Part shown: piece after piece, positions 1 to 11,094 of the stretch
Position numbering within the stretch: position 1 is the stretch's first letter
How the letters are laid out: the number at the start of each line of letters is the position of its first letter
Assembly (NCBI GenBank): GCA_021401465.1
Contig: JADDMT010000011.1
Coordinates: 372,001 to 436,000, forward strand
From: Teratosphaeria epicoccoides
Taxonomy: Eukaryota; Ascomycota; Dothideomycetes; Mycosphaerellales; Teratosphaeriaceae
Direction: 5' to 3'
Length of the DNA: 64,000 bases
Program-made: the position numbers and the translations under genes
The notes under the pieces: generated by a model
Told to the model about the DNA's origin: nothing
The model's input: only the letters and a program-made list of their open reading frames with translations
Databases searched by the model: none

Positions 1-15
1 ACACAGCTGCCCACC

Positions 16-2259
16 ATGGGCACCTGCGTGGCTCTCCTGGTTATCCTTCTGGCCAACCTGATTTGGGGTCAGTCAACGAAGACTGTCACCGAATCAGGAA
101 CCACATTCACGGCTACGCAGTCGAAAGATTCCCGCGGCAGCTCTGTCTGGATCACTGACGGCCATGGCCTCTCTGCTACCACGGACACGACCACAATTTC
201 CGACTCCTCGACCTCCACGCTCTCCGATGCGACGACCTCCACGGTGTACGTATCCAATCAAACCGCTACCGGATCCTCGAGTGTCTCTCCGACGTACGCA
301 GCAAGCGTTATCGCCACAAGCAGGACGACTGTCACTCTGTCGGATTACACAGCCACGCAGACGATGGTTCCAGCTCCTCAGTTGCCTACCATTCCGTCAG
401 CGTTGATCAGCACGACTACGGCTCTGCAGGTCTCCAGCATCTACTTCACCGAAACTGAGACCGTCAGTGACATCCAAACGATCACCAAGTCCTCGTACTA
501 CAAGACGATCACCAGGACCATTACAAGGCAGGCCCCTCACCTCATGACCGAGTATCATGCCTTACTCAATGGAATGGATGTCGCGATTACCGGCACTGTC
601 GGCACCTATAACAACACTGTGGTGTACATCACGCCCGCTGCCCAGGTGTCTGTCTCGCGGATCTCCGTCTGTTGGTATCCAGATCAACCGCAGGGTTATG
701 ACTGCCAGTCCATTCTTAAAGGCTCATTTGCAGCTGAGGAGATCAGGATCTTTGGCATGGAGTACCACGAATTACGCGCTGAGTTTCCCGATCTCGACTG
801 GGGTCTGATCGGGCGCATTTCCGTATCATTGGGAGCTGAGATATCGTGGCTCGACGCCATGAAGAACGCTCTGATTTGTGTACGCCGGCGCGGGCCACTG
901 GTGACTTCGAGCCCGACCCATCGCCACGCTCAAACTCCTTTTTATGCTCGTGCTCCAGCTCCAGCTACACGTACTACAGAGGTGATGGCACTTGGCAAGC
1001 GGTCGGCCTCTTCGCCATCTGAGCTCATGATTTGGCCGTCGCCGACAGGTCACAATGAGCTTCTCATCCCAATCACGAACTATACGCAGCGTGTCGGAGA
1101 CACAATGGTCGTGGTCGCCAACTACACGCCTTTCAATTATCGAGTTGCCGCTCGTATGGACCCAGTGCCTACGCCGGGTTCGTGCGTCAAGGGCCATCGC
1201 GGCTACAGCAAGACGGACTGCATTTGGGAAAAGTGCATGCTCCGACAGCATCTCCCGGTGAACATTACGACGATCATGCCAGCCCTTGTTGGCGAGCCTG
1301 GGTGTCAGTCATCTGCCTGGGTCACTATGTCAACGAGCCTGACCGGTCCACACTGGGGCCAGACCTCGAAGGGCGTCTACTGGCCGGCGTTTGCTACCAA
1401 TACTGTGGTGAAGGACAAGCCGAAGCAGACGATTGCGTACTGGACTCCTCCAGACAAGATCCATCAAAGCTTTGAGGACAAGTTCATGAAGTTATTCAAG
1501 GAGCGCCATGGCAAACAGACCTGCCTGGACAAGAAATCTTGCTGCGAGCTTTGCGAACTGGAAGCAACAGGTAAAGCCGGTTTCAGCGATCCTTACATTT
1601 GGAACACTATCGCGGTTGCCTCTGGCGTAACCTTTGGAACACTTTTGCTCGCGACGCTCTGTTGTCTGCTCTGTTCAAAGAAGAGACGGTCGAAGAAGTC
1701 GGCCCTGAATTCCGTGCTCAAGCACAACAAAGCCAACGAGGCCGTCGGAGAGGTGATCCAGACAGTCGAGACAGCACCTTCGGCTGTTGCGAGCGCAGTT
1801 GGCGGGGCTGGTTCTGGTGCGGCATCTGCTGTCGATTCCGGTCGTGGGACATTGGCCCGTCGTGCCGAGGAAGGTCGCAACAAGGTCTCCTTCGCTCCGG
1901 AGGCTATAGCTGGCGCAGCTGCTGCGGCGGGTGCCGCAGGCGCTGACGCTGCTCATGGCGCCGGCGAGGGCGGCCAAAAGGTAGCGGAGACGGTCGAGAA
2001 AGTTCCCGAGGCCGTTGGACAGGCTGGCAAGCAAGTCATCACCACCACTGCAAACGGTGCTCAGCAAGCTGGACAGGCATTGCAGGAAGTTGTTGTCACT
2101 CCGGCACAGCAAGTTGTCTCTGGTGCACCGGCGACTTCCACTGCTCCCGAAGTCACACACGACGGCGCTTCTGACGCTTTCGGCTCCGGCTACACCAATG
2201 ATCCTTATGGCTCCCTTCGTGGTCGCAAGCGATCGAAGCATGCTGACATCCCCTTCTGA
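16..2259 (+). CDS. Ser/Thr-rich single-pass membrane protein with long alanine-rich tail
   Basis: Uninterrupted 747-residue frame; function not recognised. The ATG sits in a strong context (CCACCATGG). Residues 1-18 form a hydrophobic signal peptide ending near WGQS. Residues about 20-165 are rich in Ser and Thr with several N-x-T/S sites, as in O-glycosylated wall-associated proteins. A less biased region with scattered cysteines (two CC/CxxC groups near 510-520) follows. One membrane helix at about 527-553 (IWNTIAVASGVTFGTLLLAT) is followed by a KKRRSKK stop-transfer cluster. The last ~190 residues are Ala/Gly/Val-rich and low in complexity, so probably a disordered cytoplasmic tail. This gives a type I topology. 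The architecture resembles fungal surface sensors, but I see no conserved sensor domain. Only 15 bases lie upstream in the window, so an upstream exon cannot be excluded. Confidence 0.8.
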   Translation: MGTCVALLVILLANLIWGQSTKTVTESGTTFTATQSKDSRGSSVWITDGHGLSATTDTTTISDSSTSTLSDATTSTVYVSNQTATGSSSVSPTYAASVIATSRTTVTLSDYTATQTMVPAPQLPTIPSALISTTTALQVSSIYFTETETVSDIQTITKSSYYKTITRTITRQAPHLMTEYHALLNGMDVAITGTVGTYNNTVVYITPAAQVSVSRISVCWYPDQPQGYDCQSILKGSFAAEEIRIFGMEYHELRAEFPDLDWGLIGRISVSLGAEISWLDAMKNALICVRRRGPLVTSSPTHRHAQTPFYARAPAPATRTTEVMALGKRSASSPSELMIWPSPTGHNELLIPITNYTQRVGDTMVVVANYTPFNYRVAARMDPVPTPGSCVKGHRGYSKTDCIWEKCMLRQHLPVNITTIMPALVGEPGCQSSAWVTMSTSLTGPHWGQTSKGVYWPAFATNTVVKDKPKQTIAYWTPPDKIHQSFEDKFMKLFKERHGKQTCLDKKSCCELCELEATGKAGFSDPYIWNTIAVASGVTFGTLLLATLCCLLCSKKRRSKKSALNSVLKHNKANEAVGEVIQTVETAPSAVASAVGGAGSGAASAVDSGRGTLARRAEEGRNKVSFAPEAIAGAAAAAGAAGADAAHGAGEGGQKVAETVEKVPEAVGQAGKQVITTTANGAQQAGQALQEVVVTPAQQVVSGAPATSTAPEVTHDGASDAFGSGYTNDPYGSLRGRKRSKHADIPF

Positions 2260-3486
2260 ACGATTTTTCTGGATCACTTTGAGAATGCTGCCGCCCGCCA
2301 CGGAGCCCCTAAGAAACCGGCTTGGAGACGGATGTGGATTGGAGATGGGTCAATAATAATGTGTACTGGCGTGAGGATTGGGTTTAGCATTGCCGCTTTC
2401 GCTCATTCATGGACCGCGGCGACTTACTATGATGTATAGTAGGGATAGCTTGTTGGCTGAATGTATTGACCAAATGCATCCTGCCCGTCACAATTGCAAC
2501 ACCAATCTCAACAATGTTGTCATTGCCGAAATGTCGGGATCCGGTACGGCGACCACAGCCTGCAGACGAGGGGTTCGCCGCAGCGCCTCCAAGCACTGCC
2601 GATTTCACCATGTCGAGCAAATCTCAATGCGTCGCTTCCTCCCAGTAAAGCTGTCGCCCACCTTCGACTTGTCGCCAGCTCGCAGTCCATGTCATTCTTG
2701 GCGAAGGGCACGGGCATTGATTGCCGTCACGCTAAGCGCCATGCACTCTCCCTAGCTGCGTGATTGCCGAGAAGGCATATTCTCAATCGGGCGAAGAAGT
2801 CTGGTGTCATGCGCCGTGCTGAAAATGGACCGGAGCGACTCGCATTTTGCGCTTCCGTTGGTGTCCTTGTTGCTGCAGCCAATGAGTAGAGACATACATG
2901 TGCATGCGTCACGGGACATCTTGTATTTTGCATGTACACAGCTCGTGGACAATGTGTTTGGAATTACCGGTATGCATTTAGTGTGCTTTGCACGTCTGGC
3001 GCCGGGAATTGCTTTGCCGCCTGTGGCGGTTTTGATGACGCCGAGGTGTGAAGGAGATGGTGGGGAAGGGTCGAGGGGTGTGGAGGGTGGCGAGGGGTCG
3101 AAGCAGGGGAATGGGATGTGAATATGGATCGTGCCAGATAGTTGTTTGGCATAGCCTTGAGGGGGATTCGACGAGAGACAGCGCTGCCTTCCTCTTTGCA
3201 TCGGCGGCTTGGAGCATGGGCCGACGCACAGCAGACGAGCTGGAGCAGCCCAAAAACGCAGTCGAGCAGAAGTTCGCCCAATGCACTGTACAGAATTGCT
3301 TATGTGCTCTTCAATCCTGCGGACCTGTGCAGGAATGTCTGCATTCTGGCGTTTGCCAACCCAAAATGCACGCCATCGCCATGCATCGCTTCATGAATCC
3401 ATCAAACGCACAAGCAGCATTTGTGCTGTCGTCTCCTCCCTCCTCGAACCCGATTTATCGTATATACATTACTGCAGTCGCTCTGA
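2260..3486. other. Intergenic, no gene seen
   Basis: About 1.2 kb between the convergent ends of the two membrane-protein genes. Open frames here are short, lack family motifs and overlap each other. A GGGG/GAGG-rich purine run lies near 3050-3110 on the plus strand. Confidence 0.5.
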
Positions 3487-4758
3487 TCATCGCCTCGAGC
3501 GCGAGCGACGGGTGTCTCTCGTCCTTCTGTCGTCTGAGCTTGCGCTGCCTGGGAGGAAGTCAGTACATTGACCCAACAAGGTTTAATCATCGATCCGCCG
3601 TCTGCACTTACTAGGACTGGTATACGAATAGTACTCGCTGTCATATGAGTACTCGGAATACTTCTCCTCATTTTTCCTCCTGTTATTCTCATTCCTCCGC
3701 CTCTTCAGCCCTAGGAGTGCCCAGAGCGCCGCAAGTCCACCTCCGACAGCCAACAAGCCCTTGCCGCTGCTACTCCTCCTTTCTCTCTCGTCATATCTGC
3801 TCACACGCGCAGATGGCCTCCTATCAGCGCCATACCAAGTCCTGCCTCCTCCACCAGAGGAGTGATGACGCCTACGCTCGTACTCCTCGACTTCAGTTAC
3901 TCTGCGCTTCTTGCGACTGCCGAGACCGAAAATTGCCAGGAAGCCGTCGAGCAAGCCCTTGATGCAGCAAATGAAGCAAAGCAATGCTAGAAGAGCCAGA
4001 CCTGTGAGCACACCGATGACGATGCCGGCGATCGCACCACCGGATAGACCACCGTTGCTGGATTCTGTTGACGTCAGTGTGATGTTAGCGCCAGTCGCTA
4101 CAGGGGTCTCGAACGCGACCGTCGTCGTTGCGCTGCGAGTTGACGTGACGGTCGTGACTCCGGATGAGGTGCCTCGAATTGCTGCGCTTGCCGTTGCCCC
4201 TACGACGATCGTGGTAGTGCCGCCATTCGCCATCATCGATGTCATGGTCGAATAGTACGTCGAGTAGTAGCCGGAGCTGCCACCATTACCTGCGGCAGTA
4301 CACTGTCCTGAAACATAACAGTACTGCCCACTCGCACAGCAGATGCTCCCGCACGGGCTCTCGTTCAGCGCATAGTTGCAGCTGGCAGTTGCGGCCGCGG
4401 TAGCTGTAGCAGCATAGATCTTCGAACTGTAGGTACTTGTGATGGTCTTCAGGTCCGTCTCAACATACGTCGTTGTGTAAACCTGCCATGATCCGTCTGC
4501 TATCGCTGCCGCAGTCGTCGCAGCGGCGCACTGTGCCTGATTGTTTGAGTCGGTGTAGCATGTTGATCCGGCTGTACAGCAGAGCTGACTGCTGTAGCCA
4601 CAGTATGTCCCGCTGCATTCGTATCGGGCAAACAGCTCGTTGAACGAGAAGCCGGCGAGGATGGCTGGTGTTGGCGCTGGGTTTGCGAGTGTCGGGGCTG
4701 CCAGCAATATGGCATTGATGAGCTGCAAGAGCGGTGCCGGGGCCAGGTGGAAGCGCAT
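3487..4758 (-). CDS. Cys-rich single-pass membrane protein with charged C-terminal tail
   Basis: Predicted 402 residues in two exons: 4758-3612 and 3548-3487. The first exon runs on in frame to a stop at 3583, but CCTA|GTAAGT at 3611 is a consensus donor. A 63-base intron with a TACTGAC-type branch point ends at a pyrimidine-rich CAG (3549). Splicing gives an Arg/Ser-rich end (SPSSASSDDRRTRD...). The start at 4758 is chosen because it opens directly on a signal peptide (MRFHLAPAPLLQLINAILLA); the earlier in-frame start adds 37 residues without signal character. The ectodomain has cysteine clusters (CSGTYCGYSSQLCC, CGSICCASGQYC) that recall chitin-binding-like knots, then a Ser/Thr stalk. One helix (AIAGIVIGVLTGLALLALLC) precedes a basic and Tyr-rich cytoplasmic tail. 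Likely a wall- or plasma-membrane-associated protein; family not identified. Confidence 0.75.
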
Positions 4759-5606
4759 GGCAACCTCGTGGTGGGCCTGGTGGGCGTGAGGAATGTGTCT
4801 AATCGACAGATATTGTGGATGGTTGCTACCCCACCATTCACCGCTCAGTTGCTTTCCGCAGTCCAGCAATCACCCCAATGAATGCGCACTCTGAGTAAGC
4901 AAAGCGTGCGTGGATCAGTAGCGACAGGGTGTTACTCGTGCAGAGTGAGAGAGAATGGGCAACTGCGAAAGTGTAAAAGTGCTTGATTGATGACCCGGTG
5001 GGTGTATTCCACGCACTCGGGATGGCTGGTCCCAGCCACAGCGTCCCCACCACCAGCGTTTGCCTATATTCTAGCTCGCTCCGCCCCTCACGACTCGGAC
5101 GGCATGATGTAACGGTTGAAGCAGGGCGATGAATTGTTGCACTCGGATCGAATTGTCGTCGCCGTCGCCGTCGCCGTCGCCGTCCTCGTTGCCTCGGTTC
5201 ATCGGATTGCCAAGGTTATTTACTAGGCCGTTGTCAAGGCAATTGTCGATTCGGCGAAGGAGCCGAACCAAAGTGGCAGGGATTATGCTTCCTACACACA
5301 CCGACTGATCGACAGGCACCATCTTGCGGCCATCAGCACACTTAAGCTTCGGATTGGTTATTTATTAACCAGGTGCAACGTCCACTACATGTATTGAGCA
5401 TGCAATCTTACATAATCAAAGCTAAATGCGCTCGAACCCTTTACCAATGGGGAAGGAGCCCGGGACGATTTTGTGCCTCGAGAATAAGGCAGGGACTCGC
5501 GTAAGATACAGGTGACCAAATAATACAGAGGGTATCATGCTCGCTCTCCAAATGTAACTCCTGATTACCTGACGTTATGATATCTGTGCCGTCTCCGATC
5601 CTCACC
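4759..5606. other. Intergenic, hexamer microsatellite, no gene seen
   Basis: Upstream region of the minus-strand membrane protein and 3' flank of the hydrolase gene. At 5155-5187 a run of GTCGCC units could be read as Gly-Asp repeats on the minus strand, but the surrounding short frame has no other coding character. Confidence 0.5.
5155..5187. repeat. GTCGCC hexanucleotide microsatellite
   Basis: About five near-perfect copies of GTCGCC in intergenic DNA. Confidence 0.8.
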
Positions 5607-8600
5607 TCAGATGCTCTTTGACAGACCGGCACTCCAGTATCCGGCAATCTCAGTGAGCACGTCACTCATGATCGGCGCCGAGGCCATCAAACCGTGCGCC
5701 TCGCCTTGAAGGATTCGCACTTCGCATCCGCCGCGCGCAGCCCTCTGATCTACCCACCCGTCGCGACTTACCGCGCGTCCAGGTGTGTACTCTGGATCCG
5801 CCATGCCCGACAACGCACGCATATTGATCTGCTCGGCAAGCCATTTCACATTGGCAACAGGAATCCGCTTGTCCTCCGATCCATGCGTAATGACGATTTC
5901 GCGGACGACGTCCGTGTACTGAAAGCCAATATCGCGATGTCGTTCCAGGCAGACTAAGAGATCCGTAGCAGGATTGCTGTTGTGAGTAGCAAGCTCCCAC
6001 GTGAGCTGGGTCAAACGAGTAGTGTACTCCATCTGTCTCTCTTTCTCCGCATGCTCAGCAGCGCTCAAAGCAGTTGTCGCAAAGGCAAGACCAGGATCCA
6101 GGGGCCCAGCAGTGGCGCTCAAAGCAAGCGAGTTGCGCTTTGATTTCGTCATCTCCTCCTCCGTCTCTTCCTGGACAGGCACTGGGAAGTTCTCAATCGG
6201 ATTCGTGGTGGGCATCAGCTGATCCATGAGCATCAGAGATTCTCTACGAGTGGTGAAGTCAGGCCGGTGCACTGACATGGACGCTGGCCGTGCGCCATTT
6301 GGCGACAACGACTGTTCACGCGAGCGTTCTCGCTCTTTTGATGCATTGTGAAGCTGTTTCTTATTGTTCGGTTTCAAGGACGCGGAAGTTGCAGTCATGA
6401 AGGACGAGTTTGCGGCTTTGAAGAAAGATGTTGGGAGTACCCGTAGCAAGCGCTGACTCCTGGGCACACCGGCGGGTGGCGCACAGGCCATATTCGGGAC
6501 TGCCTCGAGTTGGCTCGGCGGTATCCAAGGAGCCAGGAGATGCACCTTTCCATTCACCAGATGTGGTAGAATCAACGCTGTTGCCAGGGCATATATCGCG
6601 CCAGCAGAATGTGCCAGCAGGCTGAACTTCGCGATACCGAGTTGCTGACATATAGTCAATACATCGTCGGGCCAGCCCAACGCTCCTGTACGATCATTTG
6701 GCGGATACGGCTCGCTCCCTCCTACACCAGGTCGATCCACTGTGATCAGTCGCAGACGCAAAGTTGTGGCCAGCTCATCATAAAAAGCTGTGACGTAGCG
6801 CGTTAAGCCCATTCCGACACAGACAAATACCACAGAGCCCTCCGGGTCGCCGACTTCTGAATAGCTGATCAATCGCCCAGATGCCCGATGCCTCACTTTC
6901 CTGCTTAGCCGTGGCGCAGTGAGGTATTCCTGGACCGAGGCTTCAATGCTATTCCTACGCCGGGTTGCGCCCTCATTATTCGAAGGCCGGCTTACAGACT
7001 TGCGCCTGCTTTTGCGCGCGCCCGGAGGCTCCGGGAAAAAGTCTGGTTGGCCTGGGCCCTTACGGCGTCCTCGACCAGCGCTTTTCGGACGAATACGTTC
7101 CCCAGGGGAGATGTCAGGCGCTGAAGGCAAGTCGGTAACAATGCGAGGGGTTACCACCGAACTCATTGAGCGCTGGCGTTGGTGCGGGTTTTGCCGGGAC
7201 GCAATGTCGCGATCAATGCTGTGTAGCGCGTCTACCACCTGTACGTAGGAGTATTCAAGTGATAATGGCGAATTTGGTGGGCTGGCTGTCGTGGGTTGAA
7301 TATTAGCAAGCAAGCGCTTGTCATTCGGTCGCAACCTGAGGTGACGCTTGCTTTCTAGTGACTCGCTCGCGCCTCTTGCAGTCGTGCTGTCAACTGACCT
7401 AGTCAAGCTCGGATTCTGCGTCTGCTCATTTAAGCCCAACAATTTGTGTGCCTTTAATGGCGGCTCTGTTATTGCGCGGTGTGGTGCGGGCCTCACGCGA
7501 GCTGCCCGCCGCATGTCCTCATTTCTCCGAAGTGCGGGCTCACTGACAGGGGTGTTTCCTGCTTCTGCCATTGGCTGAGGGATCTCTTCTAGCACGCGAA
7601 CGTGTCCGGGTCCCTCAATCCGTGACTTGCGTTTCTCCCTCAGCTCCCTAATGCGCTTGACCGTGTCGTCATCGTCGCCTAAATCTGCCCAGCTTGGTTC
7701 AGGTATCGACGGCGAGCGCGTAGATTTCGAGCTGGACGCTTGGCTTCCAGAGTAGGTCTGCCGTTTAGACTTCCTCTCCCGCTTTCGGCCGGCCGAGTTG
7801 CTGCTGGTCTGGCGCAACGAAGAGGTCCTGGTTGGGATTGAATCTACAATTGCGCTTTTGGCAGGAGAGATTCGTTGTGTCGCAGGCTTCGCAGAATCGT
7901 TGGGTGCGCCCTCTGTTTGCTCAATACTGTCACCACTCTTTGCCAGTTCTGGCGTCCTTGTGGTAGACGCTCGTGACCCTAGGTCTGCTCCCTCTTCAGT
8001 AACGGTGTCGGTCAAGTACAGCCGCTTCTTACTGCTGCTGAACGGCGGCGTGGTTTTTGCAATAATCTGCTCCGCCCGCGACAAGGCGCGAGGGCTCGCG
8101 GCGACGACTGGACTGTCAAACTCCTCTGAAGCGGGTCTGAGAGTCTCCTGCGAGATGACTCTTCTCAAACTCCGAGGGCTCCTCTGCGAAGGACTCCTCT
8201 CAAACGCTCTGCTCGTGCTGGATACGCTCCTGCCGGATACGCTCCGTGTCTCTGGTTCCTTCCCTTTCCGTATTGTCAGTGCCTCGCCGCTGACGCTCTG
8301 CGGCTTGATCCAGCTCTCCGCACTGTGCTTATTCTTCCCGCCGCTTCTGCCACTTCTCAGACTAGACGCCGAACTCTTGCGCGACAGTGTTCTCGGTGCG
8401 TGCAACAACAGACTACTATTGCTGGCAGTATCACCGACTCCGCGCGGCGAATGCGCTGCATAGTGAGACATGCCCGAAAGCGGCCGGCACGTTCGTATAC
8501 TCGGTGGCGGCGCTGCATCGATAGACTCTGTCTCATCCTCCATTGACGCGGCCGGCCCTGCCGAATCATGCATTCCCACGCCGAAGCCGGTATGAGAGCT

Positions 8601-8921
8601 CGGTACGCTGGCGAGTGTATGGTCATCATCCGCCGAGCTAGGCCGCGAACGCTTACCATTAGCACTGTGTGATTCGAAATAAGCCTCATTGGCTTGGACA
8701 AAGTGCGGGAGCGTGAGGGTATCAAATGCATCCAGAATTGAATTAATGACAGCCGGGTCCGCAGGGCGACTCTTGATGTGGTTGGCCGACCGTTGTCTTT
8801 TGTTGGAGCGGGTGCTCTCGTGCACGTCTGATGCGGCGGCCTGCGACTGTGGCCGGTGGACGCTGTCCCATCTGTTGCCATCCACGACTGGCGGCGATGG
8901 CGGCAGGCCTGGCAACGCCAT
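5607..8921 (-). CDS. Alpha/beta hydrolase with long disordered N-terminal region
   Basis: Single-exon protein of 1104 residues. The ATG at 8921 (MALPGLPPSPP) is the first real ATG in frame; the frame extends further upstream without one. Residues 1 to about 670 are low-complexity, Ser/Arg/Pro-rich and probably disordered. The C-terminal ~430 residues are an alpha/beta hydrolase: VVFVCVGMGLTRYVTAFYDE is the first strand and oxyanion region, AHSAGA is the nucleophile elbow with Ser772, HGSEDKRIPV carries the likely acid, and GEAHGLM carries the catalytic His (about 1076). A long insert (cap region with a Ser-rich loop) separates the elbow from the acid. The substrate cannot be deduced. Intracellular, since there is no signal peptide or membrane helix. 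Confidence 0.85.
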   Translation of the reverse strand: MALPGLPPSPPVVDGNRWDSVHRPQSQAAASDVHESTRSNKRQRSANHIKSRPADPAVINSILDAFDTLTLPHFVQANEAYFESHSANGKRSRPSSADDDHTLASVPSSHTGFGVGMHDSAGPAASMEDETESIDAAPPPSIRTCRPLSGMSHYAAHSPRGVGDTASNSSLLLHAPRTLSRKSSASSLRSGRSGGKNKHSAESWIKPQSVSGEALTIRKGKEPETRSVSGRSVSSTSRAFERSPSQRSPRSLRRVISQETLRPASEEFDSPVVAASPRALSRAEQIIAKTTPPFSSSKKRLYLTDTVTEEGADLGSRASTTRTPELAKSGDSIEQTEGAPNDSAKPATQRISPAKSAIVDSIPTRTSSLRQTSSNSAGRKRERKSKRQTYSGSQASSSKSTRSPSIPEPSWADLGDDDDTVKRIRELREKRKSRIEGPGHVRVLEEIPQPMAEAGNTPVSEPALRRNEDMRRAARVRPAPHRAITEPPLKAHKLLGLNEQTQNPSLTRSVDSTTARGASESLESKRHLRLRPNDKRLLANIQPTTASPPNSPLSLEYSYVQVVDALHSIDRDIASRQNPHQRQRSMSSVVTPRIVTDLPSAPDISPGERIRPKSAGRGRRKGPGQPDFFPEPPGARKSRRKSVSRPSNNEGATRRRNSIEASVQEYLTAPRLSRKVRHRASGRLISYSEVGDPEGSVVFVCVGMGLTRYVTAFYDELATTLRLRLITVDRPGVGGSEPYPPNDRTGALGWPDDVLTICQQLGIAKFSLLAHSAGAIYALATALILPHLVNGKVHLLAPWIPPSQLEAVPNMACAPPAGVPRSQRLLRVLPTSFFKAANSSFMTATSASLKPNNKKQLHNASKERERSREQSLSPNGARPASMSVHRPDFTTRRESLMLMDQLMPTTNPIENFPVPVQEETEEEMTKSKRNSLALSATAGPLDPGLAFATTALSAAEHAEKERQMEYTTRLTQLTWELATHNSNPATDLLVCLERHRDIGFQYTDVVREIVITHGSEDKRIPVANVKWLAEQINMRALSGMADPEYTPGRAVSRDGWVDQRAARGGCEVRILQGEAHGLMASAPIMSDVLTEIAGYWSAGLSKSI

Positions 8922-10110
8922 TGCTGGCTGCCCTGTCTTCCTGTTTGACGCACCGAATTGATCGGATTCTGTAGGCAATGACCACCTACAACCTGGTCCG
9001 GGGGCGGCTCTCCGAGGCTACAAGGAACCTTGGAAGTCAATTTCGCGTCTGCCAATGAACCCGTTGCAGCATCTTGCCCGAGCCCGCGTCCATTTGATCT
9101 CTCGTGCTGCAGGCACGATAGTTGCGAATGTCCACTGGAGTCTGAACCTGACAGTACCGAAGCGGGAGTTGTGAGACATACGAAATACGTTGTTCATAGC
9201 ATGCAAGGTACACGAATATGCTAATTTCCAGCCAGCCGAAATCATCCCATCCCTGTCCACCATGCCTGTGCCTTGCAGCCACTCCCAAATTGCAATTCGT
9301 CAAACCATCCGTAAAGGTTCCACATCATCCCTGATCTGATTCATGATCACCAAGTCATTATTATATATCAATGAAAGATCGCAGGCATCTCCGCGTTCCC
9401 GCGAAGCAGACTCGGTGAACACGCTCATGTACCTTACATGGAAGAGCTTTGGGACAGATTGCGAGACTGCTCAAGTTACAACAACAATGAAACTTACCTC
9501 AGTACACATAGGCTCCCAGCATGCTGGTACCATTGATCTGCGCCTGCCCTTCATGGATCAACCCACCACGAGCACCGAATATATGGAAGAGCTCGACTTC
9601 ACCTTGTCACGCGACCTCGCGCAACAGCGCTCGTTCACTATCAGATACATGTAGTTGTTGGCTCAGCCATTGGGAAACCCGAGCCTACACGCCACGCTCA
9701 GGACTGTGGGGCCCCAGCGTGGCCCTGCAGTGCAACCTTCACTTGCTCGACGTGCTACAGCCTTTCCGACGCGTTTCATGCTGGGCGCGATGCCTTTGAC
9801 AATGATGTGGTGAATGAAGCCGAGTTTCAAGTCTGTTGTGATACTGTCCATCACAGACCATCTACACTTAGCATTGAACAGAACCGAGTTAGCAGTGCAC
9901 CCGTCATTGCCTCTTGACCACTACTCGGACCGAAAGCGGTCGGTCAGAGCAGTGCCATGGACAGTTGGAGTCCGTCATTACCGTGCGTAGTATGGACATG
10001 GGTGACAGCTCGCGCTGTGCGTTGCTTTCTGCGGGGCATAAGCACATTTGGCGACATGACCAACCAGCACGCACGGAAGACGCTCTACATCGCAGCAAGG
10101 CTCAACGTCC
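8922..10110. other. Intergenic, no supported gene
   Basis: About 1.2 kb. The best plus-strand frame (ATG at 9343, 103 codons) has no recognisable motif and ordinary composition. I do not call it a gene. Confidence 0.45.
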
Positions 10111-11094
10111 TCAGACTCCAGCTCGATTTGACTGCTCGCCTCTCCGTCCTGTCCAAACATCGTTCGCATCAAGCAGGTCATCACATCCCTCTAACAGGCA
10201 GCCAAACTTGCGGAAGAGGTCTTCTGAGAGCTCCCAACTTGCAAACATCCCCACCTCACCCCAAACACAAGCCCGACTCGCCATCGATTCCCTTCGCCTT
10301 CCTGCCGCAAAGCTCCAGAACTCTCGACAAATCCGGCAAGTGCATCGCATCCATCTGACCAGCAGCAATGAATCGCAAGACATTGTAATGAAAACGAGGA
10401 TGGGGCAAGATGTCAATGATAGGGTCGTGCAGCACTTGGAATTGAAGCTCTACTGGCAGTAGAGTTCGAGGCAAGGAATGCGCTTGTATTGCGCAAGGTC
10501 TGAGGGTTGGGATAAGCGTACCAGTGCGAAACGCTGCCATGTCCAGGCACAGACACTGCGCGTTTCTGAACGCTGCAGCCAGAAAGTCTTGATTGATCAT
10601 TCGTGCAAGTCCTGAACGGCCGGGCTTTGAGACTCGGCAAGAGCAGAGGCAGCGCATTGCTCGAGTTTATCACATCTGCGTTGCAAAATGCTTGTTTGCG
10701 TTTGGCGATTGCTCACGATTCCCTCGTCGACTATCTGAAGCTGGCGTCGTCCTGCTAATGATACCGGAGAGGTAGACGCGCTCGTTCGACGAGAGACCTT
10801 GGCAGGTTCTCTGACTCGATGACGCTGTCGGAAGGCTCTTTGGTTCAAACGACTCTGGATCCGCCTTCGTTCTCGTGGGTCCTGGACGTTGATGAGTACG
10901 TTTAAAAATGCTTCATGCCGAGGCCCAGATGGCTTTCTACTAACATCCTTCCCCTGCCCTGTTGCATCTGTCAAGGTTTGAGTCTCCGTGCACAGAGTCA
11001 GCACAGGCTTACATCTTTCGTTGATCAAAACAGGCGATCGACGCCGGCCGCCTCCTCCAGACGCTATTGGTCTCAGCTGGTCTTTCGGAGGCAT
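10111..11094 (-). pseudogene. Frameshifted bZIP transcription factor with DUF3425 domain
   Basis: Three successive minus-strand frames together make a fungal bZIP-DUF3425 regulator. The first frame (ATG at 11094) carries the basic region QDPRERRRIQSRLNQRAFRQ, with the conserved N-x-x-x-(Q/R)-R pattern, and stops after AVQDLHE. The second frame, from about 10600, continues with INQDFLAAAFRNAQCL and the DUF3425 core (IIDILPHPRFHYNVLRF). It stops near 10258. The third frame, from about 10270, gives VWGEVGMFASWELSEDLF and RKFGCLLEGCDDLLDAND, the end of the domain. No splice pair was found that restores the frame at either switch, so two small indels are the simpler reading. Such regulators usually act in the nucleus, often next to catabolic or secondary-metabolism genes. 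Broken catabolic-type genes lie just downstream. Confidence 0.7.

Noticed and set aside
9343..9654. 103-codon plus-strand frame with an ATG.
   Set aside because: No domain, no promoter or splice signals noted, and isolated in intergenic DNA.
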